DNA from: an uncultured Christensenella sp.
GTDB taxonomy: Bacteria; Bacillota; Clostridia; Christensenellales; Borkfalkiaceae
Direction of reading: 5' to 3'
Assembly: GCA_910585785.1 (NCBI GenBank)
Contig: CAJUEV010000023.1
Span: forward strand, 1 to 12,665
DNA length: 12,665 bases
Shown here: positions 6,967 to 12,665 of the stretch, piece after piece
How positions within the stretch are numbered: position 1 is the first letter of the stretch
Layout of the letters: the number at the start of each line of letters is the position of its first letter
Program-made: the position numbers and the translations under genes
The notes under the pieces: generated by a model
The model's input: the letters and a program-made list of their open reading frames with translations, nothing else
Database searches by the model: none
Told to the model about the DNA's origin: nothing

Positions 6967-8448
6967 TTAAAGCTCCTGAAAGTTTTTATAAACGTTTTTA
7001 AGCGCGGGATATAAGTCTTTAAATATCTTATACCGCTTTTCATACCCCTCGGCAGCTGCCGAATCGGGGCTAATCGTCTGCGTTACGGCGATAAGTTTGT
7101 TTACCGCGGATTGCGTATCCTTGTATTCGCCGCAGGCAACCATTGCAAGCATCGCTCCGCCGTATGCGGGGCCTTCCTGTGTTTTCGGCGTTTGCACGGG
7201 CACGTTTAAAACGTCGGCAATAATTTGTCGCCATAAAGGGCTTTTTGCTCCGCCGCCGCATATGCGGGTGCTGTTTACGGGTATACCGCTCAATTTTGCA
7301 ACCTCCACGCAGTCGCGAAGGGCAAACGCAACGCCTTCCATAACGGCAAGCGTCATTTGAGCGCGCGTAGTGGTGGGGCGCAAGCCTATAAACGCCCCGC
7401 GCGCGTCGGTGTCGTTATGCGGGCTTCTTTCACCCATAAGGTAGGGCAGGAAAAACAAATCGTTTTTTCCGCGCAGCTTATCCGCGCCGCGCTGTTCGGC
7501 GGAAAATTCAGCCGTCTTTAAAATATTTTCCATCCACCACATATTGCAGCTTGCCGCAGACAAAATACAGCCCATAAGGTGATATTTTCCGCTTGCGTGC
7601 GCGAAGGAGTGAAGCGCGTTGTTTTTGTCTACCGAGAAGTTATCCTGAGAAATAAATACGGTTCCGCTTGTGCCCAGCGATATATTGCAGTCGCCGTTGC
7701 CGACGGTGCCCGTACCAATTGCCGCCGCGGCGTTATCTCCGGCGCCCGCGCAAACAACCACGTTTTTGGAAATTTGCAACTCTTTGCAGACGCTTGAAAG
7801 TATGTTGCCTACGGGCTGGTAACTTTCGTACAGTTGCGGCAATTGCCCCTCGGATATGCCGCAAATATCAAGCATTTGCTTTGACCAGCGCTTGTTCTTT
7901 ACGTCAAGAAGAAGCGTGCCGCTCGCGTCCGAGTAATCGGTGGCGTGTACTCCCGTAAGCCTGTATGCTATGTAATCCTTCGGCAGCATAATCTTTGCAA
8001 TGCGTTTAAAGTTTTCCGGCTCGTTTTCCTTTACCCAAAGTATTTTCGGCGCCGTGAAGCCCGCAAACGCAATATTTGCAGTATATTCCGAAAGCTTTTG
8101 CTTTCCCGTAACCTCGTTTAAGTAATCGGTCTGTTTTTGCGTTCTGCCGTCGTTCCAAAGTATGCAGGGGCGGATAACCTTATCGTTTTCGTCAAGAATA
8201 ACCAGCCCGTGCATCTGCCCGCCTAAGCCTATGCCTTTTACCGCCGACTTATCCTGCCCAACCAAAAGCCGCATAATTCCGCCGATAACGCCGGAATACC
8301 AGTCCTCGGGATTTTGCTCGCTCCACCCGTTCCGGGGGTAATACACGTTGTAAGTCTGCGTAACCGTATTTAATATTGTTCCGTCTGCGGCAACAAGCAA
8401 AAGTTTCACCGAAGACGTACCCAAATCTATTCCTATATAAGTGTTCAT
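6967..8448 (-). CDS. xylB: Xylulokinase
   Basis: A 493-residue FGGY-family sugar kinase that phosphorylates D-xylulose with ATP to D-xylulose-5-phosphate. The first phosphate-binding loop is IGIDLGTSSVK (5-15). QMHGLV (78-83) is the xylulokinase substrate loop, DYIAYRLTG at 158-166 and YSDASGTLLLDV at 172-183 are family-typical, and the catalytic base is D238 in AGAGDNAAAAIG. The C-terminal half shows GERSPHNDTDARGAF (339-353), the adenosine motif CGGGAKSPLWRQI (397-409) and GPAYGGAMLA (426-435). Placement between xylA and tkt supports xylulose over other FGGY substrates. AAAAAGG lies 7 nt before the ATG. A 60-bp gap with a strong hairpin separates it from xylA; it touches tkt with no gap. 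Confidence 0.97.
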   Translation of the reverse strand: MNTYIGIDLGTSSVKLLLVAADGTILNTVTQTYNVYYPRNGWSEQNPEDWYSGVIGGIMRLLVGQDKSAVKGIGLGGQMHGLVILDENDKVIRPCILWNDGRTQKQTDYLNEVTGKQKLSEYTANIAFAGFTAPKILWVKENEPENFKRIAKIMLPKDYIAYRLTGVHATDYSDASGTLLLDVKNKRWSKQMLDICGISEGQLPQLYESYQPVGNILSSVCKELQISKNVVVCAGAGDNAAAAIGTGTVGNGDCNISLGTSGTVFISQDNFSVDKNNALHSFAHASGKYHLMGCILSAASCNMWWMENILKTAEFSAEQRGADKLRGKNDLFFLPYLMGERSPHNDTDARGAFIGLRPTTTRAQMTLAVMEGVAFALRDCVEVAKLSGIPVNSTRICGGGAKSPLWRQIIADVLNVPVQTPKTQEGPAYGGAMLAMVACGEYKDTQSAVNKLIAVTQTISPDSAAAEGYEKRYKIFKDLYPALKNVYKNFQEL

Positions 8449-8470
8449 AAAATTACCTTTTTAATTTAAA

Positions 8471-8501
8471 TTGCCGTACAAAACGACGTTTTGTACGGCA
8501 A
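8471..8501 (-). promoter_or_regulatory. Intergenic hairpin between xylA and xylB
   Basis: A perfect 14-bp stem with a 3-nt loop (arms 8471-8484 and 8488-8501) begins 8 nt after the xylA stop and ends before the xylB ribosome binding site. In the transcribed direction the following sequence is AT-rich (TTTAAATTAAAAAGG) without a long T-run. It is more likely an mRNA stabiliser or processing site that lets xylA be expressed above xylB-tkt than a full terminator. Confidence 0.65.
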
Positions 8502-8508
8502 CCGTTTA

Positions 8509-9828
8509 TTATTTAAATAAAATGTTATTTACAATATGTTGTAAATATTCCTGATTGCCGCTTGAAGGAAGTTCGGGTGCGCCTAAGCCGTCGGCGTAAG
8601 CCGCAAGCTCTTCCAAGGTAGTTTTGTCGGAAAGAATTTTCTTGCCGATTTCGGTGTTTTTAAAGCTTGAATATTTGTTTTCCTTAAATTTATCAAGCGT
8701 GCCGTCCTCGATAAGTTTAGCCGCGTTGATAAGTCCGAGCGCCCAGGTATCCATACCCAGAATAAACGCGTGGAACATATCCTCGTAAGTGTAGGAGGGG
8801 CGGCGGTTTTTTGCGTCAAAGTTAAGTCCGCCGGTAAGTCCGCCCGCTTTTAAAATTTCAAGCATAGCGTAGGTTGCGGTGTAAACGTCGCAGGGGAATT
8901 CGTCGGTATCCCAGCCGAGGAGGTAGTCGCCCTGATTTGCGTCAACCGAGCCGAGCATTCCGTTTATTGCGGAAATTCTAAGTTCGTGCTCGAAGGTGTG
9001 TCCCGCAAGCGTTGCGTGGTTTGCTTCGATATTCATTTTAAAATCTTTGTCAAGTTTGTGCGCCTTTAAAAAGCCGATAGCGGTCGCCGCGTCAAAGTCG
9101 TATTGGTGTTTCATAGGCTCCTTCGGTTTGGGTTCTATGTAAAAATCACCTTTAAAGCCTATGCTTCTGCCGTAGGTTACCGCCATCTTCATAAGGCGCG
9201 CAATGTTTTCCTGCTCGAATTTAACGTCGGTGTTCAAAAGCGTTTCATAACCTTCGCGTCCGCCCCAGAAAACATAGCCCTTTCCGCCGAGTTTAACGGT
9301 TATGTCAAGCGCCTTTTTAACCTGAGCCGCGGCAAAAGCAAAAACGTCCGCGCTGTTGGTAGAGCCCGCGCCGTTCATATATCTGGGGTTGCCGAACATA
9401 TTTGCCGTTCCCCAAAGACACTTAATGTCCGTGCCCTTCATTTTTTCGAGTATGTAGTCTGAAATTTCGTCCAGGCGGGCGTTTGTTTCCTTAATGTCGT
9501 CCGCCTCGGGCACAAGGTCAACGTCGTGCCAGCAGAAGTATTTTATGCCGAGTTTTTTCATAAACTCGAAGCCTGCGTCTACCTTTGCCTTTGCGTGAGC
9601 CATCGTTCCGGCTTCTTTGCCGAAGGTTTTGTCCGCCGTGCCTCTGCCGAACATATCCGCGCCGGTAGCGCAAAGATTATGCCACCACGCCATTGCGAAA
9701 GGGAGTTGTTCGCTCATTTTTTTGCCGAGAATTACTCGGTCCGCGTCGTAAAACTTAAACGCAAATTTGTTTTTGCTTTCCGCGCCCTCGAATTTCACCG
9801 CGGGGATATTTTCAAAGATTTCTGTCAT
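8509..9828 (-). CDS. xylA: Xylose isomerase
   Basis: A 439-residue xylose isomerase of the long (group II) type, converting D-xylose to D-xylulose with two divalent metal ions; cytoplasmic, usually a tetramer. Both family signatures are present: WHDVDLVPEA (100-109, with catalytic H101 and D104) and YIEPKPKEP (230-238, with E232 and K234). The other metal-ligand positions fit: E268 and H271 in NIEANHATLAGH, D296 in GSVDANQGD, D307/D309 in WDTDEFP, and D339 in NFDAK. Substrate-pocket W49 is in MAWWHNL. AAAGAGGA is 8 nt before the ATG. It is followed by xylB and tkt. No separate promoter with room for a leader is visible directly upstream, so it probably depends on transcription through the lipoprotein gene. 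Confidence 0.98.
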   Translation of the reverse strand: MTEIFENIPAVKFEGAESKNKFAFKFYDADRVILGKKMSEQLPFAMAWWHNLCATGADMFGRGTADKTFGKEAGTMAHAKAKVDAGFEFMKKLGIKYFCWHDVDLVPEADDIKETNARLDEISDYILEKMKGTDIKCLWGTANMFGNPRYMNGAGSTNSADVFAFAAAQVKKALDITVKLGGKGYVFWGGREGYETLLNTDVKFEQENIARLMKMAVTYGRSIGFKGDFYIEPKPKEPMKHQYDFDAATAIGFLKAHKLDKDFKMNIEANHATLAGHTFEHELRISAINGMLGSVDANQGDYLLGWDTDEFPCDVYTATYAMLEILKAGGLTGGLNFDAKNRRPSYTYEDMFHAFILGMDTWALGLINAAKLIEDGTLDKFKENKYSSFKNTEIGKKILSDKTTLEELAAYADGLGAPELPSSGNQEYLQHIVNNILFK

Positions 9829-9870
9829 AAAAATGTTCCTCTTTATATAAAAATTTAATAATTTGTAAAT

Positions 9871-9906
9871 TAAAAGCGTCGGTTCGGCACGCTACCGAAC
9901 CGACGC
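9871..9906 (-). terminator. Hairpin between lipoprotein gene and xylA
   Basis: A perfect 12-bp stem (9876-9887 with 9895-9906) and a 7-nt loop. In the minus direction it is followed by TTTTAATTT, a short U-tract. It lies 34 nt after the lipoprotein stop and 47 nt before the xylA start. It could act as a partial terminator, giving more lipoprotein transcript than xylA-xylB-tkt transcript. Confidence 0.7.
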
Positions 9907-9940
9907 CACAGTTCCGAATTTTATTACGGATTTTATTTAA

Positions 9941-10846
9941 TTATGAATGCGCCGAAGGGCGGGAAAGGTTGTTCGTTCTCGAAAATTCAAGCGCGGTAGT
10001 CGTTGCAATCATTATCTTGTCAACGTTTACGCCCTTTGTGCCGGAAGTAAGCACAATGGTGTTTTCACCCGCGACAAGATTAATAGTTATTACTATATCG
10101 CAGAAGTTGTGGTAAGCAACGCCGCTTTGCATATCCTGTTGGGTAAGATTAGCCAATCCGTCAAGCTTTTTGCCTTCAAGCGAAACGGCGCTGTTGTTGA
10201 CGGAAAGAGTGGGAGCGCCCTCCGCGCCCAAATCAATCTCGGTAATTTTTTTGTCGTTCCACGAGCCGACGGAAGAAGCCATTCTCAGCGTAACCGTAAC
10301 GTTTTCCGCGGCTTCCGCTGCGTTGAACTTCCAGGTTATCGTCTGACCGGACGAGTTGCCGCCGAAGTAACCTACGTTGGAAACAAGCGGTCCGTCCTCT
10401 TTTCCCGATTGGGTAAATTCGTGTTTGTTTAATTCTACGGTCATAGTGGCGTTGTCGGCGGCGCCGTTGTCGTCAAGTTCGGCATATTCCGCTTCGTAGT
10501 GATAAACGCCGTTAACCGGCGCAACAGGCGTTGCGTCAACCGCCTTGCAAACCTTGCAAAGCAAGCCGCCTTCGTCGTATTCGTGCGCGGCTTTGTCATT
10601 GATTTCACCGTCGTGCGCGCAAACTGCCGCGTGCCAGTGATGGGTAGCGTCGCTTGACCATTTTTTTGAATAGATATGGCTATGTCCTTCCATATCTTCT
10701 CCGCATTTATCGCATTTGCCGTCGGCGTTTACGTCGTAATGGGTAGTATGCTCGGGCTCTGCGGGCGTATTGCAACCGGCCATAACCGCGCCTGCGCCAA
10801 GCACCATTGCAGAAGCCGCCAAAAGCGCTAAAAATTTCTTTTTCAT
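9941..10846 (-). CDS. Lipoprotein with Cys/His-rich repeats and a CBM6/35-like domain
   Basis: A surface lipoprotein of 301 residues. The N-terminus is KKK, a hydrophobic stretch (FLALLAASAMVLGAGAV) and the lipobox VMAGC, so the mature protein starts at the Cys at position 25. Next come DVNADGKCDKCGEDM and a His/Trp/Cys-rich segment (HHWHAAVCAH ... HEYDEGG ... CKVCK), a repeat style I recall from extracellular clostridial proteins. From about 115 to 282 there is a beta-sandwich pattern like CBM6/CBM35: YHYEAEYAEL start, SNVGYFGGNSSG loop, VTVTLRMASS strand, LVAGENTIVLTSG and VNVDKIMI end. I infer it binds xylan or xylo-oligosaccharides. I chose the ATG at 10846, not the TTG at 10849: AGGAGG is 10 nt upstream, the same distance as in the copy of this leader before the GH3 gene. 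It is the first gene of the operon. Confidence 0.8.
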   Translation of the reverse strand: MKKKFLALLAASAMVLGAGAVMAGCNTPAEPEHTTHYDVNADGKCDKCGEDMEGHSHIYSKKWSSDATHHWHAAVCAHDGEINDKAAHEYDEGGLLCKVCKAVDATPVAPVNGVYHYEAEYAELDDNGAADNATMTVELNKHEFTQSGKEDGPLVSNVGYFGGNSSGQTITWKFNAAEAAENVTVTLRMASSVGSWNDKKITEIDLGAEGAPTLSVNNSAVSLEGKKLDGLANLTQQDMQSGVAYHNFCDIVITINLVAGENTIVLTSGTKGVNVDKIMIATTTALEFSRTNNLSRPSAHS

Positions 10847-10854
10847 CAATTATA

Positions 10855-10956
10855 TTCCTCCTGATATACTTGCGGATAAAATCCCTTGTAGGTTAATGTT
10901 AAACAATCAAACCGTTCGATTCAAGAAGAAAATTTTGATGTTATGGCAAAAAGTTT
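10855..10956 (-). repeat. Promoter-leader module, copy 1 (before lipoprotein-xylAB-tkt)
   Basis: A 102-nt segment, read on the minus strand, that is gaplessly 97/102 identical by hand alignment to 12132-12233 on the plus strand. It holds, in order, a CATAACATCAAAATTTTC segment, TTGAAT, a 17-nt spacer, TAACAT, the leader block ACCTACAAGGGATTTTATCC and ATCAGGAGGAA. The differences are three in the promoter spacer and two just before the Shine-Dalgarno. It ends 8 nt before the lipoprotein ATG. Confidence 0.92.
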
Positions 10957-10960
10957 TGAT
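10928..10960 (-). promoter_or_regulatory. Paired AraC-type half-sites upstream of copy 1 promoter
   Basis: On the minus strand ATCAAAACTTTT (10960-10949) and ATCAAAATTTTC (10939-10928) are direct repeats 21 bp apart, two helical turns. The proximal one ends 3 bp before the -35 TTGAAT. This is the layout expected for activation by an AraC-family protein bound next to RNA polymerase. The binding protein is inferred to be the adjacent regulator. Confidence 0.6.
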
Positions 10961-11050
10961 TTTATAATAAAACACTAAAAAAGATGATAACTTACAAAAA
11001 ATTTACTTGCGTTTGAAAAAGTTTTACATAAATATGTTAAAAGCAACCAA

Positions 11051-11069
11051 AATAGCAAAATTTGCTATT
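11051..11069 (+). promoter_or_regulatory. Palindromic site abutting the araC -35 box
   Basis: AATAGCAAAATTTGCTATT is a perfect 9-1-9 inverted repeat whose last two bases overlap the -35 box at 11068. A symmetric site here suggests a dimeric regulator, possibly unrelated to the AraC protein, whose own sites are usually direct repeats. Confidence 0.5.
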
Positions 11070-11096
11070 GACGGATAATGATTTGTCTGTTAAAAT
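11068..11096 (+). promoter_or_regulatory. Promoter of the AraC-family gene
   Basis: TTGACG (11068-11073), a 17-bp spacer and TAAAAT (11091-11096): close to consensus. Transcription should start near 11103, leaving a leader of about 120 nt before the ATG at 11227. Confidence 0.8.
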
Positions 11097-11100
11097 AAAG

Positions 11101-11190
11101 ACGAACTTTCACGTTCGGTAAAAAAAATTTCATATGTCGCTAAAAGGGTGTACACCCTTTTATTGCTTGTTACACAAGCAATAAAAAAAA
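11101..11190 (+). promoter_or_regulatory. Structured 5' leader of the AraC-family gene
   Basis: Three hairpins follow each other in the predicted leader: CGAAC/GTTCG (11102-11117); AAAAGGGTGTACACCCTTTT (11142-11161), a perfect 20-bp palindrome; and a 13-bp stem with a 3-nt loop (11158-11186). The last two share the TTTT at 11158-11161, so they compete for it. The last stem is followed by A residues, so it is not a plus-strand terminator. The palindrome could equally be a DNA operator. No known riboswitch class is recognised. Confidence 0.45.
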
Positions 11191-11226
11191 CATTTATTGT
11201 TTTCTTATGTTTGCAGGGCTTAATTT

Positions 11227-12006
11227 ATGTATTTTGAAACAAAGCGGTCAATCAACAGTAATTATATCTATACTCAGGACGACGAAAACCTCAGCTTTGT
11301 AAGCCACGTTCATAACAGCTACGAATTTATAACGGTGCTCGAAGGGGAGCTGGAATGTTCGGTCTATCATAACACTTTTACTTTAAAGCCGGGGAAGGCG
11401 ATGCTTGTATTGCCCAATCACGTGCACGGGTACACGACAAATAAGTATTCGCGCAGTTTTCTTTGCGTGTTTTCAAACGATTACGTTACCGGTTTTTACA
11501 ACGAAATAAAAAGCGGCTCGTGGGATAAGGGTAACGGCGTGTATGCAGTGTTCGATTATTCCGATAAAGGCGAGATACAGCTTTTAAAAAACCGTAAAAC
11601 CAATAAGTTTATACTTAATTCCATTTTATACAGTTTTTGCGGCAGGGCGTACAGTTCAATGGTAAAAGACGTGAAAACCGCCAAAGACGAAGAGCTGATT
11701 ATTAAATTACTGTATTACATACAGCAGAATTACGATAAGCCGATTAGCTTAAAGCAGCTTGCAAACGAGATGGGTTATAACTATACCTATCTGTCGAACA
11801 TATTCAATAAAAATTTCGGATGCGGTTTTTCAAAATTCGTAAACAGATTCAGGGTGGACAGCGCGGCGGAATTGTTGCGCACGACGAATAACGGTATGGT
11901 TCAGATAAGCAACGCTTGCGGATTTGAAAGCATAAGAAACTTTAACGAGCAGTTTAAACTTGACTACGGCGTGACGCCTACCGAGTACAGGGCAAGGCGC
12001 CGCTGA
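11227..12006 (+). CDS. AraC-family transcriptional regulator with cupin sensor
   Basis: A 259-residue AraC/XylS-type regulator. The N-terminal cupin fold (about 20-90) shows HVHNSYEFITVLEGELEC, then FTLKPGKAMLVLPNHVHGY; in this family that domain binds the sugar effector. The C-terminal DNA-binding domain (about 160-257) has the first helix-turn-helix at KPISLKQLANEMGYNYTYLS (171-190) and the second at VQISNACGFESIRNFNEQFK (225-244), ending in the family-typical DYGVTPTEYR. It lies between two divergent copies of one promoter module, so it most likely activates both the xylose operon and the GH3 gene, with xylose or a xylo-oligosaccharide as a plausible signal. The ribosome binding site is weak (AGGG, 8 nt before the ATG), fitting low regulator levels. 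A terminator follows. Confidence 0.9.
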   Translation: MYFETKRSINSNYIYTQDDENLSFVSHVHNSYEFITVLEGELECSVYHNTFTLKPGKAMLVLPNHVHGYTTNKYSRSFLCVFSNDYVTGFYNEIKSGSWDKGNGVYAVFDYSDKGEIQLLKNRKTNKFILNSILYSFCGRAYSSMVKDVKTAKDEELIIKLLYYIQQNYDKPISLKQLANEMGYNYTYLSNIFNKNFGCGFSKFVNRFRVDSAAELLRTTNNGMVQISNACGFESIRNFNEQFKLDYGVTPTEYRARRR

Positions 12007-12038
12007 AAACGGTCAAATTGTCAATAAATATAAAGATT

Positions 12039-12091
12039 TGAAAGGTAGGCACATAAATTTGTCGAAAATATAGTGTTTACCTTTCATTTTT
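12039..12091 (+). terminator. Terminator after the AraC-family gene
   Basis: TGAAAGGTA (12039-12047) pairs with TACCTTTCA (12078-12086), with further CAC/GTG pairing inside and a 20-nt loop, followed by TTTTT at 12087-12091. It separates araC transcription from the GH3 promoter. Confidence 0.75.
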
Positions 12092-12127
12092 GTATAAAAA
12101 CGGTTCATTTTTTAAAACAACCGCAAC

Positions 12128-12192
12128 ACCTAAACTTTTTGCCATAACATCAAAATTTTCTTCTTGAATCGATAGATTTGATTGTTTAACAT
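12128..12192 (+). promoter_or_regulatory. Promoter and AraC-type half-sites of the GH3 gene
   Basis: ACCTAAACTTTT (12128-12139) and ATCAAAATTTTC (12149-12160) are related half-sites 21 bp apart; then TTGAAT (12164-12169), a 17-bp spacer and TAACAT (12187-12192). The distal half-site differs from that of copy 1 at two of twelve positions, so affinity may differ between the two promoters. The weak -10 box fits an activator-dependent promoter. Confidence 0.65.
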
Positions 12193-12233
12193 TAACCTAC
12201 AAGGGATTTTATCCGCAATTTTATCAGGAGGAA
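12132..12233 (+). repeat. Promoter-leader module, copy 2 (before GH3)
   Basis: The inverted partner of 10855-10956; see that entry for composition. It ends 8 nt before the GH3 ATG, the same distance as in copy 1. Conservation of the transcribed part (ACCTACAAGGGATTTTATCC and the Shine-Dalgarno region) as well as the promoter points to recent duplication or to a functional leader. Confidence 0.92.
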
Positions 12234-12241
12234 ATTTGATT

Positions 12242-12665
12242 ATGAAGAGAAAAACAAGCAGGCTTTGGCTTGGATTGTCCGGCGTAATGACGTTTTTACT
12301 TGCGTTATTGATAAGCTGTACCGTTCTTGCCAATACATACGCCGGCTTAATCAACAGCGTGCTGGGACTGACTTCAAGCGGACTTGCGCTTAAAGGCAGC
12401 GCCTACGCTGACGAAGACGGCAATCTTACCGACGAGGGTTGCGCGGAACTTATAAAAGATTCGTACGACCTTTGCGTTCAGGAATTAGAGGAAGGCGCGG
12501 TGCTTTTGAAAAACGATAACGACGCGCTTCCCCTTAAAAGCGGCGAACGTAAAGTAAGCCTTTTCGGCAGCCACAGCGCGAATATAATTTACAGAAGCGG
12601 CGCCGGCGGCCCCGCTCCCAACGACCAGTACGTTGTGGATATGGAAAAGGCGTTCAAGGACGGCG
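12242..12665 (+). CDS. Glycoside hydrolase family 3 protein, N-terminal part (partial)
   Basis: The gene runs off the right edge; 141 codons are visible. The N-terminus has KRK, then a hydrophobic segment (LWLGLSGVMTFLLALLISC, 8-26), so the enzyme is exported or membrane-anchored. LISC fits a lipobox, but a plain transmembrane anchor is equally possible. After a linker comes EEGAVLLKNDNDALPL (83-98), KVSLFGS (104-110) and YRSGAGGP (117-124), the start of the GH3 alpha/beta sandwich (C) domain. Its place at the N-terminus means the reversed domain order known from some Ruminococcus and Butyrivibrio beta-glucosidases. Given the shared regulation, a beta-xylosidase or beta-glucosidase acting on oligosaccharides is likely; the substrate cannot be read from this part. 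AGGAGG is 10 nt before the ATG. Confidence 0.85.
   Translation, partial: MKRKTSRLWLGLSGVMTFLLALLISCTVLANTYAGLINSVLGLTSSGLALKGSAYADEDGNLTDEGCAELIKDSYDLCVQELEEGAVLLKNDNDALPLKSGERKVSLFGSHSANIIYRSGAGGPAPNDQYVVDMEKAFKDG

Noticed and set aside
5053..9858. Several plus-strand open frames of 60-160 codons opposite tkt, xylB and xylA
   Set aside because: They are antisense by-products of well-supported genes; none has a motif or ribosome binding site.
10847..10849. TTG start for the lipoprotein, one codon upstream of the ATG
   Set aside because: The 7-nt spacing would be acceptable, but the duplicated leader before GH3 has ATG at the same position as the lipoprotein ATG and no usable TTG start, so ATG at 10846 is preferred.
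10963..10968. TATAAT on the plus strand as a second araC promoter
   Set aside because: No -35 box lies 16-18 bp upstream; the nearest TTGATG is 22 bp away.
12130..12354. A 74-codon minus-strand open frame before the GH3 gene
   Set aside because: It is antisense to the duplicated promoter module and the GH3 start. The similar sequence at 10770-10967 arises from the same inverted repeat, not from a conserved protein.
1..12665. CRISPR array, tRNA or rRNA genes, transposase or integrase
   Set aside because: No regularly spaced repeats, no cloverleaf or rRNA signatures, and no recombinase motifs were seen on either strand.

Overview
The window reads as a chromosomal segment of a low-to-mid GC Gram-positive anaerobe, most likely an uncultured gut Clostridia member. 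The basis is strong AGGAGG-type ribosome binding sites, TTGACA/TATACT promoters, frequent intrinsic terminators, a DUF234-type ATPase, a cysteine/histidine-rich lipoprotein style common in gut Firmicutes, and a GH3 enzyme with the reversed domain order known from rumen and gut clostridia. The taxonomic call is inference and goes no deeper than class.

Left part (1-4530, mostly plus strand) is an AT-rich accessory region. It starts with the tail of a membrane protein overlapping a small Smr-domain gene and ends that unit with a clean terminator. Next comes a near-consensus promoter with an operator-like inverted repeat, driving a DUF234-type AAA+ ATPase and an FRG-domain protein, probably co-transcribed. 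After that the region decays: a small zinc-ribbon gene that has lost its start codon, then the N-terminal piece of a PLD-like/helicase protein that runs into the last helix-turn-helix of an unrelated AraC regulator, itself frameshifted. This looks like a recombination or deletion scar. About 370 bp without an intact gene follow, closed by a perfect 36-bp palindrome that works as a two-way terminator.

Right part (4900-12665) is a xylose / xylo-oligosaccharide locus. On the minus strand, in transcription order, are a CBM-bearing lipoprotein, xylose isomerase (xylA), xylulokinase (xylB) and transketolase (tkt): sugar binding at the surface, xylose to xylulose to xylulose-5-phosphate, then the non-oxidative pentose phosphate pathway. 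On the plus strand are an AraC-family regulator with a cupin sensor and the start of a secreted or membrane-anchored GH3 glycosidase, which probably releases the sugar.

The most interesting feature is regulatory. A gapless 102-nt promoter-leader module (97 of 102 positions identical by hand alignment) occurs twice in opposite orientation, once before the lipoprotein-xylAB-tkt operon and once before the GH3 gene, with the araC gene between them. Each copy carries a -35/-10 pair with 17-bp spacing, two half-site-like repeats 21 bp apart just upstream of the -35, and an identical ribosome binding site region. This predicts that the AraC protein controls both outputs through the same module.
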